Shown here piece after piece: positions 52,662-60,864 of a stretch of 64,000 nt of DNA (the first letter of the stretch is position 1; each line of letters opens with the position of its first letter). The notes beneath the pieces were generated by a model. The model worked only from the letters and a program-made list of their open reading frames with translations, was not told the origin of the DNA and made no database searches. This DNA is from Texcoconibacillus texcoconensis (GTDB lineage: Bacteria; Bacillota; Bacilli; Bacillales; Salisediminibacteriaceae). The position numbers were made by a program, and so were the translations under genes. Location: contig NZ_JACHHB010000009.1 in the NCBI RefSeq assembly GCF_014202575.1, positions 90,394-154,393 on the forward strand, given 5' to 3'.

Positions 52662-54483
52662 TGCTTCCAACCCTTACACGATAACTTTGCGCTGCTGTCG
52701 CTTCTTCAGTCAGAGTCTTGAGTTGATGGTTCAATGTCTGAAACTCCTGTTGCAGATCATTGATCGTTTGCTGAGTCTGACGGGCACTTATTTGTTGAGT
52801 GTCTTCTGTGATTTCACCAATTTTCTTCATTTCCTTTTTAAGGACGCTATTCATATCAACGACATTTTCACCTATGTTTTTACTTACTTTATCGAATTTC
52901 TCTCCGAGTGTCCCTTCTAAATTATTCACATATCTCGAAAGTGTATCTTTTAATACGTCTACACTCGCTTCAATTTGGTCCTCTCGTTGCTTAAAAGAAT
53001 CGGTCATTTGCGTGATCGTACGATTCATTTCATCAAGCAGCTGCTGGTTTTTCACCCCTAATTGTTCATACGATCGTGTAGCATCATTCAACTGTTTCTC
53101 AAACGCTTTCGATTCAGCAGCGTGTGCTTTCAAATGTTCATGAAACTCTTGATTGAACTGTTTAAGCTCGTCGAAACGATCTGATAAAAGGTGCTTATAT
53201 TGAGCTTGCGTTTCATTAAGCGTCTCCAACGCACTTGGTAAATGGACTATTGAGTTTCCTAGTTTATCAAAGTCGCTTTTTAGTGATCTAAAGTAATCAT
53301 TCATTGCTGACAATTGAGAGTTTAAGTTGTCACCAAAAATTCCTTTGAATTGTTTATTATTTTTATCCATAAGTTTCACTAATTGATCACTTTGGTTATA
53401 AATGTTTTCAAATGAAACCTGAATTGCTTCCTGTCTATCAGCGACTGAAGACATGTATCCTTTCCAATCTTGAACAGAAGCTTCAAATTCGTTTAGCGTT
53501 TTCATTTGCGTGCTTGAAAGTTCTTCAATTTTTTTGTACGTGTTCTCGAAAGCATTGGCCATACGTTCATTTCTTTTATCCATTTGTTTAAAATAGAAAA
53601 ATAACTGGTCAAAATTTTTGTTAAGCATCGCAACAGCTCCATCAAAGCCTTCGGTCACTGCTTTGATGTCCTCAAAAAGTATTGTGAAATCTTGTAGATT
53701 TTTGGATAACCCATCGTTGAATTTCGCTAAATCTTCAGCTGATTTTTGTAAACCGTCCGTATATTCTTGAAACCCTTGAAAAGACTGTTCGATTTTTTGT
53801 AATGATTGTTGATTTGTTTCTCGTAGTTGAACGATCGAATCGTTGATTGTTTCTGAAACATCAATGAGACGGTTCATCGGATCTTGTTCTTCTTCTTCTA
53901 AAAATGATTCCGTCTTTAACATAATATCCGTTAATAAATATTCCGCATTTGCTACACGGGTAACGACAGTCATTATTAGTGATAAGCCCATCCCGGCAAT
54001 ACTCGTATAGAACGCGACATCGATTCCTCCAAGAACACTTGCGACATTTTCTACAAGTTGGTCTCCTGTCGCGTCAATACTTCCTAGTGACGTCGCAAGT
54101 CCAATAAACGTTCCTAAAACACCGACTAATATAAAAATTGATACCGTCATTTGAACCATTTTTATCAAATTTATAACTGGCACGTTAAATATTCGCCAAC
54201 TTGAAAATTTCTTTTGTACAAACGTGTCCACTTTCACGTTTTCCTTCTTTTTCTTCTCTTCAAATTCCACTTTAAAATAACGCAATGGATCAATATCTAA
54301 TGAATTCGTCACATTTATATGATGACGAACTCTTTTTAGTCGACTGTACAAGAGAAAATGTACGAAAATCGCAAGGCCAAACGTAACAAATAACACCATG
54401 AAAATGAATTCAATTAATGGGTTGGCAAGAATCGATTGTGCTTGCTGTTCACTCATAAATATTTGTAAAATCGTTTCAACCAT
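52654..54483 (-). CDS. ZorA-like MotA/TolQ/ExbB proton-channel protein with long coiled-coil tail
   Basis: 609 residues. Hydrophobic helices near 20-45, 120-145 and 165-190; VGVLGTFIGLATSLGSIDAT and VASVLGGIDVAFYTSIAGMGLSLIMTVVTRV are the MotA/TolQ/ExbB channel motifs. From about residue 215 to the end it is almost entirely predicted coiled coil rich in Gln, Asn and Lys. This layout matches ZorA, whose long intracellular tail links the motor to effectors. AGGAGGGACAATC selects ATG 54483. Co-translated with the OmpA-type partner. B. subtilis MotA, TolQ and ExbB lack such a tail. Confidence 0.85.
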   Translation of the reverse strand: MVETILQIFMSEQQAQSILANPLIEFIFMVLFVTFGLAIFVHFLLYSRLKRVRHHINVTNSLDIDPLRYFKVEFEEKKKKENVKVDTFVQKKFSSWRIFNVPVINLIKMVQMTVSIFILVGVLGTFIGLATSLGSIDATGDQLVENVASVLGGIDVAFYTSIAGMGLSLIMTVVTRVANAEYLLTDIMLKTESFLEEEEQDPMNRLIDVSETINDSIVQLRETNQQSLQKIEQSFQGFQEYTDGLQKSAEDLAKFNDGLSKNLQDFTILFEDIKAVTEGFDGAVAMLNKNFDQLFFYFKQMDKRNERMANAFENTYKKIEELSSTQMKTLNEFEASVQDWKGYMSSVADRQEAIQVSFENIYNQSDQLVKLMDKNNKQFKGIFGDNLNSQLSAMNDYFRSLKSDFDKLGNSIVHLPSALETLNETQAQYKHLLSDRFDELKQFNQEFHEHLKAHAAESKAFEKQLNDATRSYEQLGVKNQQLLDEMNRTITQMTDSFKQREDQIEASVDVLKDTLSRYVNNLEGTLGEKFDKVSKNIGENVVDMNSVLKKEMKKIGEITEDTQQISARQTQQTINDLQQEFQTLNHQLKTLTEEATAAQSYRVRVGSND

Positions 54484-54596
54484 GATTGTCCCTCCTATGT
54501 AATGAATCTTCGCTGTCAATGAAACTTGTTTATTTATTGCTATTCAGAGGTTGGACAAATCATGTGTATATCCAAAATACAAATGACCTTTACAAC

Positions 54597-54622
54597 AAAA
54601 AAAGAGCCATAATATGACTCTT
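54597..54622 (-). terminator. terminator of the 54635-54859 gene
   Basis: AAGAGCCATAATATGACTCTT hairpin, then seven T on the minus strand. Confidence 0.8.
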
Positions 54623-54634
54623 GTAACCCTATTT

Positions 54635-54859
54635 TCATTTATTCTCTTGCTTATCGTTAAAGCTGCCAAAAGAAAGAAACAATAAGTACATATGTAGTAC
54701 AACGGAAATGAAAACAAGCAATTGACTAGCAGGAGATTGCTGAGTAAAGATCGTTATAAGTTGAATCGTTAAAAAGAGAATTAATATGGTTTGAAAAATG
54801 AACAGGCCCATTTTCCTTTGTTTGTGATTTAATTGAGATCTTTCTACTAAATGAACCAT
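54635..54859 (-). CDS. 74-residue membrane protein
   Basis: Two hydrophobic helices (MGLFIFQTILILFLTIQLIT, LLVFISVVLHMYLLFLSF) after a basic N-terminus and a polar tail NDKQENK. AGAGGAGCTCAAAA precedes the ATG at 54859. It has its own terminator and is separated from the ZorA-like gene by 150 bases. Family unknown; whether it belongs to the motor is unclear. Confidence 0.65.
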   Translation of the reverse strand: MVHLVERSQLNHKQRKMGLFIFQTILILFLTIQLITIFTQQSPASQLLVFISVVLHMYLLFLSFGSFNDKQENK

Positions 54860-54900
54860 TTTTGAGCTCCTCTCTGTTCATAACAGCTAATTTTTTTCGT

Positions 54901-55018
54901 AACCCTTCCCTAATATTACCATGAAACACTAGTCTCAGCTAAGCTACTACTAAAATATGATGTCTTACTAGTGGCAAGAATTCACTACATATTCATCAAA
55001 TTTTCACAAAATATCTCT
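54901..55018 (+). repeat. decayed duplicate of the ccdA-operon promoter region
   Basis: 118 bases about 80 percent identical by eye to 56787-56906, sharing CTAGTCTCAGCTAAGCTAC and GGTGGCAAGAAT/AGTGGCAAGAATT blocks. It runs directly into the ccdA remnant. Confidence 0.8.
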
Positions 55019-55019
55019 T

Positions 55020-55317
55020 GAGTCCACTAAAGACCTAAATGTCCGCTCAAAATTATTCGTTCATGTTTTCTTTTCATATTAGGCGCTTCAATGACCTTCT
55101 TCAGTTTAGGTATTGGTATGACTTACTTCGGCAACTCGATTTAAGTTTTATTAGCAAGTGACACTGGTCAATTACTTCAACACTTCGCAGGGAGATTCAT
55201 GGTATTTATGAAACTTTTTGTTGCTGGAGTGATTTGATACGATTGTCTTATGAAAGAACGAAACGTGTTTCTAAAAAGCCAGCCGGATACATCGGTTCAA
55301 CTTTTGTATGGGCATGC
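55020..55317 (+). pseudogene. internal fragment of ccdA, degenerate duplicate
   Basis: The DNA aligns with 57811-58107 in ccdA (for example GACCTAAATGTCCGCTCAAA against GACCTAAAAGTCCGCTCAAA, then the FSLGVGMTYFGN region), covering about residues 45-143. It contains an in-frame TAA where ccdA has CAA, frameshifts, and neither the start, the first CxxP region nor the second Cys region. The gene preceding ccdA is missing from this copy. A dead duplicate left of the MFS gene. Confidence 0.9.
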
Positions 55318-55329
55318 TACAAAATGAGT

Positions 55330-56526
55330 TTATGAAAACATTCTTTTTTTAAATAAAGAAAGTTTGAGTATAGAAATGATGCCTAATAAAGGACCCAAGG
55401 ATAAAATAGAAAAAGTCCAAGTCCATCCAACGTTTTCTTGTACAATGGGAACTAAATTAATGGAAACAACAGTAACTAGAAATCCGATACACATTTGAAA
55501 AGTTAAAGCCGTCCCGACATATTCTTCTTTAGAAGAATATGAAACAGATGCAGAAAATTGAGCTGAGTCAGAAACAACAAAAACACCCCATACAAAAGCG
55601 ATCAATAATGTAAAAATTAAGCTAAATTGATATGTAAGACCGATTAAAATCGAACAAAAACCACTTATTAAAAGCGATAATATAATAAATCTTTCCTTCC
55701 CGATTTTTTCAGATAATATGCCACCAAAAAAACATCCAATAGCTCCTGCTATGCCGATAAAAATAAAAGATAGAAGAGAAATGGTCCACGTATTAACCGA
55801 AGCAAAATGAAAAGAAAAAACATGTGTTAAGAAAATGGGTAACCAAACCCACATCGCATAAAGTTCCCACATATGACCAAAATAGCCATAGTTGGCGTAC
55901 ATGACAGGTTTGTTTTTAATAACGCTTTTTAATGAAAGGAATGAAAAATTTCCAGTTTCATTTGTATATTTACAATCTTTTAAAAACAATCCAACGATAA
56001 TGGAGGCGAAATAGGTTAAAGAAGATGAAGCAATAATGACAATTTGCCAATGTACATTTGAAAATAAAAGATTAATTACATGCGGAAATGAAGTCCCTAA
56101 AGTAAGAGCAGCAATTAATATTCCCATTGCAAAGCTTTTTTGTTTTGGGAACCATTGAGATAAAATCTTAATCGCAATCGGATAAACGCCTGACAAAGAA
56201 AATCCAGTCAGAAAAATTAAAAGAAAGCCGAAAAATGAAGATGTTACAAAAAGAATGAAAAGGTTTATAGTTGCACCGAAAATAGCAAATGTCACAAAAA
56301 TTTTTCTTGGGTGGTATCTGTCAGCAATTCCGAAATAAGAGATTAAAAATGTTCCGACAGCAAAGCCAATTGGAATAAGTGCTGAAAGCCAAGACTCTAA
56401 ATGTTTATCAACAGACCAGATTTTTAATAAATCGTAAGAAACAACAGAAGTACTAAGCCAAAGGGTAAGAGAAAAAAAGACCGATAATGATAGATAAAAC
56501 AAAACTTTGATTTGTTCTTTTGTCAC
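55330..56526 (-). CDS. MFS transporter
   Basis: 398 residues, 12 hydrophobic helices. Loop 2-3 has SYFGIADRYHPRKIFV and loop 8-9 GGILSEKIGKERFII, both MFS signature positions. FSLSGVYPIAIKILSQWFPKQKSFAMG resembles major facilitators for anions or drugs. Substrate unknown. It is more AT-rich than its neighbours and sits between the two copies of the ccdA promoter region, which suggests insertion during a duplication. Confidence 0.85.
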   Translation of the reverse strand: MTKEQIKVLFYLSLSVFFSLTLWLSTSVVSYDLLKIWSVDKHLESWLSALIPIGFAVGTFLISYFGIADRYHPRKIFVTFAIFGATINLFILFVTSSFFGFLLIFLTGFSLSGVYPIAIKILSQWFPKQKSFAMGILIAALTLGTSFPHVINLLFSNVHWQIVIIASSSLTYFASIIVGLFLKDCKYTNETGNFSFLSLKSVIKNKPVMYANYGYFGHMWELYAMWVWLPIFLTHVFSFHFASVNTWTISLLSFIFIGIAGAIGCFFGGILSEKIGKERFIILSLLISGFCSILIGLTYQFSLIFTLLIAFVWGVFVVSDSAQFSASVSYSSKEEYVGTALTFQMCIGFLVTVVSINLVPIVQENVGWTWTFSILSLGPLLGIISILKLSLFKKRMFS

Positions 56527-56552
56527 CCTAACACCTACTTTCTAATATAGGA

Positions 56553-56759
56553 TCATACATAATTTTCACTTAACATTGAAAAACAAAATCCATCAGTTGG
56601 GGTTATACAATTGATCCCCGCACTCTGATTCCCTTCAAGAAAATAATCTAGAACGATCATGAAAATAACAACCGACTCCTGATAATAACTCAAAAACCAT
56701 TTCATTTTTTTCTTCAAATCAAGCTCCTTAAAGCGACTTACTAAGAACAGTTCCCCCAC
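56553..56759 (-). CDS. doubtful 68-residue ORF upstream of the MFS gene
   Basis: A GTG at 56759 partly overlaps its AAAAGGTGGGGG ribosome site. The product (ELFLVSRFKELDLKKKMKWF...SAGINCITPTDGFCFSMLSENYV) fits no family I know, and spacing is poor. It may be a remnant or leader of the MFS transcript. Confidence 0.25.
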   Translation of the reverse strand: MGELFLVSRFKELDLKKKMKWFLSYYQESVVIFMIVLDYFLEGNQSAGINCITPTDGFCFSMLSENYV

Positions 56760-56786
56760 CTTTTATGACACATTGTATGTAAAATT

Positions 56787-56906
56787 AACCCCTTTCCTAA
56801 TACCACTATAAAACAGCTAGTCTCAGCTAAGCTACGACTAAAATTATGACGTTCTACAGGTGGCAAGAATCCCCTCCATTTTCATCAAACTTTCACAAAA
56901 CACCTT
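56787..56906 (+). repeat. promoter-region copy in front of the Lgt-like/ccdA/tlpA operon
   Basis: Partner of 54901-55018. It lies 57 bases before the first gene of the operon and probably contains its promoter, though no clear -35/-10 pair stands out. Confidence 0.75.
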
Positions 56907-56962
56907 TAATGTATGAATTACAGGTTCCACGTTCAAAAATTTAAAAACGAAGGTGATATGTA

Positions 56963-57691
56963 TTGAATGAAACATTACAACTCGGTTCTCTCTTAATTCC
57001 ATATCCTTGGCTCATCATAGCTACGGGATTGTTCATTGGCTATTTTCTGTTAACTTATGTTTCTTCTTTTAAAGAAGATCGTTGGAAAAGTCTGCGTGAA
57101 ACAGTCGTAAATGGTGTAATTTGGTTTATCTTTTCATTTTTATTTGGATCAATTCTTTTTCATATAGAGACATTTTTATCTGATCCATTAGCCGTGTTGA
57201 GTTATCCTAGTGGGGGTCAAGAGCTCTATTTGAGTATTCTCGTTGTAATCGGTTATTTTGTGTACGCAAGCGTTCAGAAAAATATCCCTATACACCTGTA
57301 CTTACACGCACTGTTAACTCCACTATTTAGCTCTTCTTTTTTATATGCTTTTTTTGAACAAACGCAAGGGGAATCTGTGAAAGGATGGGTTGCCGAGATT
57401 TCCCCTTGGGCGAATCATCCCGTTTCATTGTATATGATGTTTTTTTCAGCTTGTTTTTTAGTATGGATTCTATCCTTACAAGTAGTTGAAAAATCTTCAA
57501 AACACGTCTTAACTATCTATTTTCTATGGGTTTTTTCCCAACTAATGGTGAGTTCGTTTATGACCCATCCTCTCTTTTTCGGTGTCCCGATTACAAATGT
57601 GTTTTTTTATTTTCTTTTATTCATAGGAACCTTCATTGCACTTTTAAATCAATTTGAACGAAAGCAGAGGTTATTCAAATGGAAGACTTAG
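56963..57691 (+). CDS. polytopic membrane protein of the CcdA operon (Lgt-like topology)
   Basis: 242 residues with about seven helices. LQLGSLLIPYPWLIIATGLFIGYFL, then DPLAVLSYPSGGQELYLSILV and HPVSLYMMFFSACFLVWIL resemble, distantly, prolipoprotein diacylglyceryl transferase segments, but the Lgt catalytic Arg/His block is not seen. Start TTG 56963 behind AAGGTGAT. It overlaps ccdA by 13 bases, so it should act with the disulfide relay. Function uncertain. Confidence 0.65.
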   Translation: MNETLQLGSLLIPYPWLIIATGLFIGYFLLTYVSSFKEDRWKSLRETVVNGVIWFIFSFLFGSILFHIETFLSDPLAVLSYPSGGQELYLSILVVIGYFVYASVQKNIPIHLYLHALLTPLFSSSFLYAFFEQTQGESVKGWVAEISPWANHPVSLYMMFFSACFLVWILSLQVVEKSSKHVLTIYFLWVFSQLMVSSFMTHPLFFGVPITNVFFYFLLFIGTFIALLNQFERKQRLFKWKT

Positions 57692-58422
57692 CTAACATTA
57701 CGATATGGGCTGCCTTAGGGGCTGGCATCATTTCATTTATTTCACCATGTACACTGCCACTTTTTCCAGCCTTTCTTTCCTATATCACAGGGATGAGCGT
57801 AAAGGAATTAGAATCCAATAAAGACCTAAAAGTCCGCTCAAAATTATTGGTTCATGCTTTCTTTTTCCTATTCGGCGTTTCAATGATCTTCTTCAGTTTA
57901 GGCGTTGGTATGACTTACTTTGGCAACTGGATTCAAGGATTATTAGCAGGTGACACTGGTCATTTACTCCAACGATTCGCAGGGATATTCATGGTATTTA
58001 TGGGACTGTTTGTTGCTGGGGTGGTTCGATTCGATTGGCTTATGAAAGAACGTAGGTTGAATGTTGCTAAAAAACCAGCTGGGTACATCGGTTCAACTTT
58101 TGTCGGCATGGGATTTGCTGCAGGTTGGACACCTTGTATCGGCCCAATTTTCGCATCAATTTTAATGCTAGCGGCAAGTAACCCTTCGCAAGGAATACTT
58201 TATACCGTCGTTTATATCATCGGTTTCGCTTTACCCTTTCTCATCTTGACCGTCTTTCTTGGTTCAACACGTTGGATCCGCAAATATAGCAACACCATTA
58301 TGAAAATTGGTGGCGCCATCATGATCCTAATGGGAACACTATTGTTCACCGGTCAATTAACAGAAATCTCGATTTTTATCTTACGCCTTATCGAAGGAAC
58401 ATGGTTAGAAAATTTAGGATAG
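57679..58422 (+). CDS. ccdA: cytochrome c biogenesis/thiol-reductant transporter CcdA
   Basis: 247 residues, six membrane helices. The two redox-active Cys lie in ISPCTLPLFPAFLSYITG and AAGWTPCIGPIFASILM. It moves electrons from cytoplasmic thioredoxin to extracytoplasmic thiol proteins such as the TlpA encoded next. ATG 57679 behind AGAGG, overlapping the upstream gene. A decayed fragment of the same gene lies at 55020-55317. Confidence 0.94.
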   Translation: MEDLANITIWAALGAGIISFISPCTLPLFPAFLSYITGMSVKELESNKDLKVRSKLLVHAFFFLFGVSMIFFSLGVGMTYFGNWIQGLLAGDTGHLLQRFAGIFMVFMGLFVAGVVRFDWLMKERRLNVAKKPAGYIGSTFVGMGFAAGWTPCIGPIFASILMLAASNPSQGILYTVVYIIGFALPFLILTVFLGSTRWIRKYSNTIMKIGGAIMILMGTLLFTGQLTEISIFILRLIEGTWLENLG

Positions 58423-58455
58423 ATTCCTTAATATTAGAATGAAGGAGTGTAATCA

Positions 58456-59031
58456 TTGAAAATAAAAATTCTTATATCAATTTTACTAATCGCAATGATA
58501 AGTTGGACAATTATTGATCATGAAGACAGCACGACGAATAATAATGTCCAAGAACGCCCTGAAGCAAATGAAGATTCAGTAGATATTAACGAACCGCCAA
58601 GTGATGAAGTTGGCATTAGTCAAGGAGATTTTGCTCCCGATTTTGAATTAGAAACGCTTGATGGTGACGTCAAAAAGCTCTCGGACTTTCGAGGAGACAA
58701 AATCATGCTAAATTTTTGGGCGACGTGGTGCCCACCTTGTCGAGCGGAGATGCCAGATATGCAACAAGTGTATGAAGATCATGACATCGAAATTTTAGCA
58801 GTAAATTTAACTGAGACTGAAACGAGTATTGAAACCGTTGATACTTTCGTGGATGATTTTGAACTAACATTTCCAATCATGCTAGATAAAAATATCGAAG
58901 TCGCGGACAAATATGAGATCCAACCTGTCCCGACCTCTTTTATGATTGATACAGAAGGTAGAATACAACTTATTCAGCTCGGACCTATGAATGAAGACAT
59001 GATCGTTCAAACATTTGCAGAAATGAATTAA
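58456..59031 (+). CDS. membrane-anchored TlpA/ResA-type thiol-disulfide oxidoreductase
   Basis: 191 residues. An N-terminal signal anchor (KIKILISILLIAMISWTII), an acidic linker, then a thioredoxin fold with WATWCPPCRAEMPDMQQVY (CPPC active site) and the cis-Pro region IQPVPTSFMIDTEG. It reduces exported thiol proteins (for cytochrome c or cell-wall/spore proteins), reloaded by CcdA. AAGGAGTGTAATCA precedes the TTG at 58456. Confidence 0.93.
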   Translation: MKIKILISILLIAMISWTIIDHEDSTTNNNVQERPEANEDSVDINEPPSDEVGISQGDFAPDFELETLDGDVKKLSDFRGDKIMLNFWATWCPPCRAEMPDMQQVYEDHDIEILAVNLTETETSIETVDTFVDDFELTFPIMLDKNIEVADKYEIQPVPTSFMIDTEGRIQLIQLGPMNEDMIVQTFAEMN

Positions 59032-59072
59032 AATGTAAATAACCATGTATAGAAATTAGGTGAGTAACATTG

Positions 59073-59753
59073 ATGAAACAACAAGTCCTTGTCGTCGAAG
59101 ATGATGAGATGATTCGTCAGCTTGTCCAGATCCACTTAGAAAAAGAAGGTTATCAAGTCTTTACAGCCAGTGATGGAGAAGAAGCAAAAGATCAATTCCT
59201 CATCCATTCCCCTTGTCTTGTCATTCTTGATTTGATGTTACCTAAATTAAGTGGGGAAGAAGTCTGTCAGTGGATTAAGGAACAAGAAAGAAATGAAGTA
59301 TCTATTATTATGTTAACAGCTAAAGTCAGTTCAGAAGAAAAAATTCATGGTTTAAAAATCGGCGCAGACGATTATGTCATCAAGCCTTTTAGTCCTGAAG
59401 AACTTATGGCAAGAGTCGAAGCTGTGTTACGAAGAGGTGGCCAGTTCTGTCAAAAAATTAGTTATGATGGACTCACCATTAAACCTCGCAAAGGTGAAGT
59501 TTGGCTTCAGGGGGAAATCTTAACGCTCACAAAATACGAATTCCATTTACTTTTTTACTTTATGGAAAATCCAAATATCGTTTTATCACGTGAACAACTC
59601 ATTCGACAAATCCACCCCCATGCTGACACATCGATTATGGACCGCACGATTGACGCGCATATTAAAAAACTTCGTGAAAAAATTGAAGTGATCCCTTCTC
59701 AACCTAAACGAATACAAACCGTCCGTGGAATGGGGTATCGTTTTGTTGTTTAA
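59073..59753 (+). CDS. OmpR-type response regulator
   Basis: 226 residues. Receiver domain (1-120) with phospho-acceptor Asp in LVILDLMLPKLSG, switch Thr in IIMLTAKVS and Lys in DDYVIKPFSPEE; winged-helix output domain with LTKYEFHLLFYFMENPNIVLSREQLIRQIH and VRGMGYRFVV. AGGTGAGTAAC selects ATG 59073. It follows tlpA and overlaps the kinase gene, so it probably controls the redox operon or envelope stress genes. Confidence 0.93.
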   Translation: MKQQVLVVEDDEMIRQLVQIHLEKEGYQVFTASDGEEAKDQFLIHSPCLVILDLMLPKLSGEEVCQWIKEQERNEVSIIMLTAKVSSEEKIHGLKIGADDYVIKPFSPEELMARVEAVLRRGGQFCQKISYDGLTIKPRKGEVWLQGEILTLTKYEFHLLFYFMENPNIVLSREQLIRQIHPHADTSIMDRTIDAHIKKLREKIEVIPSQPKRIQTVRGMGYRFVV

Positions 59754-60837
59754 AAAAAATCCACTTCCATGGAAAAAAACAGGCATGTTATGGAGGTTAG
59801 CAGGAACGAATATCCTTTTGATGACAACCCTCGTCATCATTAGTAGTTTGATCATTTACAACACAGCTTGCTATCTTGTTGAACAAATACCTAATGTTGA
59901 TGAGTCAACGCAAACGTCATTTAATGAAACGTTATATACGTACTTGCTATGGATGAGTCCTTTGGTGATTTTAATCGGTAGCGTCCTTCACTTTTCAATG
60001 ATAAAAAAAATGCTTAATCCTGTTCGAAAACTAGCCAGTTCAACGAAGGTTTTAAAAAATGGCCAATACCCTTCACCGATAGACATTGAACAAGATGACG
60101 AAATCGGTGAACTTACCCACAACTTTAATGAGCTGATTGACCGTTTGAAAGAAAACGAACATATTCGCAACAAAATGCTTGGTGATATGGCTCATGAATT
60201 AAGAACTCCTTTATCTAATATTAATGGGTATTTAGAGGGGCTTAAAAATGAAGTGATCGTCGGTTCTCCATCTTTATATGACTCCCTCCATAAAGAATCA
60301 GAGAGAGTTATTCAGATGATTAATCAACTGAATGAGCTAGATGAATGGAATGACTGTGTCAAGTCTAACGAAAAGAAAAACGCGCGGATTGATCAAGTAC
60401 TTACTCATTGTATGAACCTTTTCAATTTTGAATTTGAGAAAAGAAATATTATTTATGACATATGTGTAGATGAAGCAACACTCTTCATCGATGAAAAAGA
60501 AGTTCATCAAGCGATGATGAACTTGATCCAAAATTCAATACAATATTACGATGGAACTGGCGAGATTTTATTACACGGAAAAAAGAGACAAGGTGATTAT
60601 TTTATCTCTGTAACAGGTCCCGGGGAACCTATTCCAGAGGAGGAGCGTGAATGGCTATTTGAACGTTTTTATAAAGTGGACCGTTCAAGACAACGAAAAA
60701 CAGAAGGAACTGGTCTTGGACTCTCCATTGTCAAAGAGATCATTGTTGGTACACACAACGGAAATGTCGGTATTGAAACACATGAAAACCAGCATACCTT
60801 TTGGATGACCATTCCTTATTTCTCAAAAAAAAGCTGA
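59743..60837 (+). CDS. sensor histidine kinase
   Basis: About 364 residues. Two membrane helices (NILLMTTLVIISSLIIYNT; YLLWMSPLVILIGSVLHFS) enclose a short ~35-residue extracellular loop. A HAMP domain (NPVRKLASSTKVLKNG...DEIGELTHNFNELI), the phospho-His in MAHELRTPLSNINGYL, and an ATPase domain (MMNLIQNSIQYYDG, GTGLGLSIVKEI) follow. TTG 59743 lies seven bases after GGGG inside the regulator gene; GTG 59725 is also in frame. The small loop suggests sensing within the membrane. Confidence 0.92.
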   Translation: MLFKKNPLPWKKTGMLWRLAGTNILLMTTLVIISSLIIYNTACYLVEQIPNVDESTQTSFNETLYTYLLWMSPLVILIGSVLHFSMIKKMLNPVRKLASSTKVLKNGQYPSPIDIEQDDEIGELTHNFNELIDRLKENEHIRNKMLGDMAHELRTPLSNINGYLEGLKNEVIVGSPSLYDSLHKESERVIQMINQLNELDEWNDCVKSNEKKNARIDQVLTHCMNLFNFEFEKRNIIYDICVDEATLFIDEKEVHQAMMNLIQNSIQYYDGTGEILLHGKKRQGDYFISVTGPGEPIPEEEREWLFERFYKVDRSRQRKTEGTGLGLSIVKEIIVGTHNGNVGIETHENQHTFWMTIPYFSKKS

Positions 60838-60859
60838 GAGTTAGTACTCTCAGCTTTTT
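60826..60859. terminator. bidirectional terminator between the kinase and binding-protein genes
   Basis: AAGCTGAGAGT TAGT ACTCTCAGCTT, an 11-bp perfect stem flanked by A and T runs. Confidence 0.9.
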
Positions 60860-60864
60860 AGATC

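Noticed and set aside
52534..53143. Plus-strand ORFs opposite the ZorA/ZorB-like genes
   Set aside because: Antisense shadows of real genes with strong ribosome sites and coupled translation.
51966..54859. A complete Zorya defence system
   Set aside because: Only the motor pair is present; no helicase, nuclease or ZorC-like gene adjoins it, so the pair is called ZorAB-like only.
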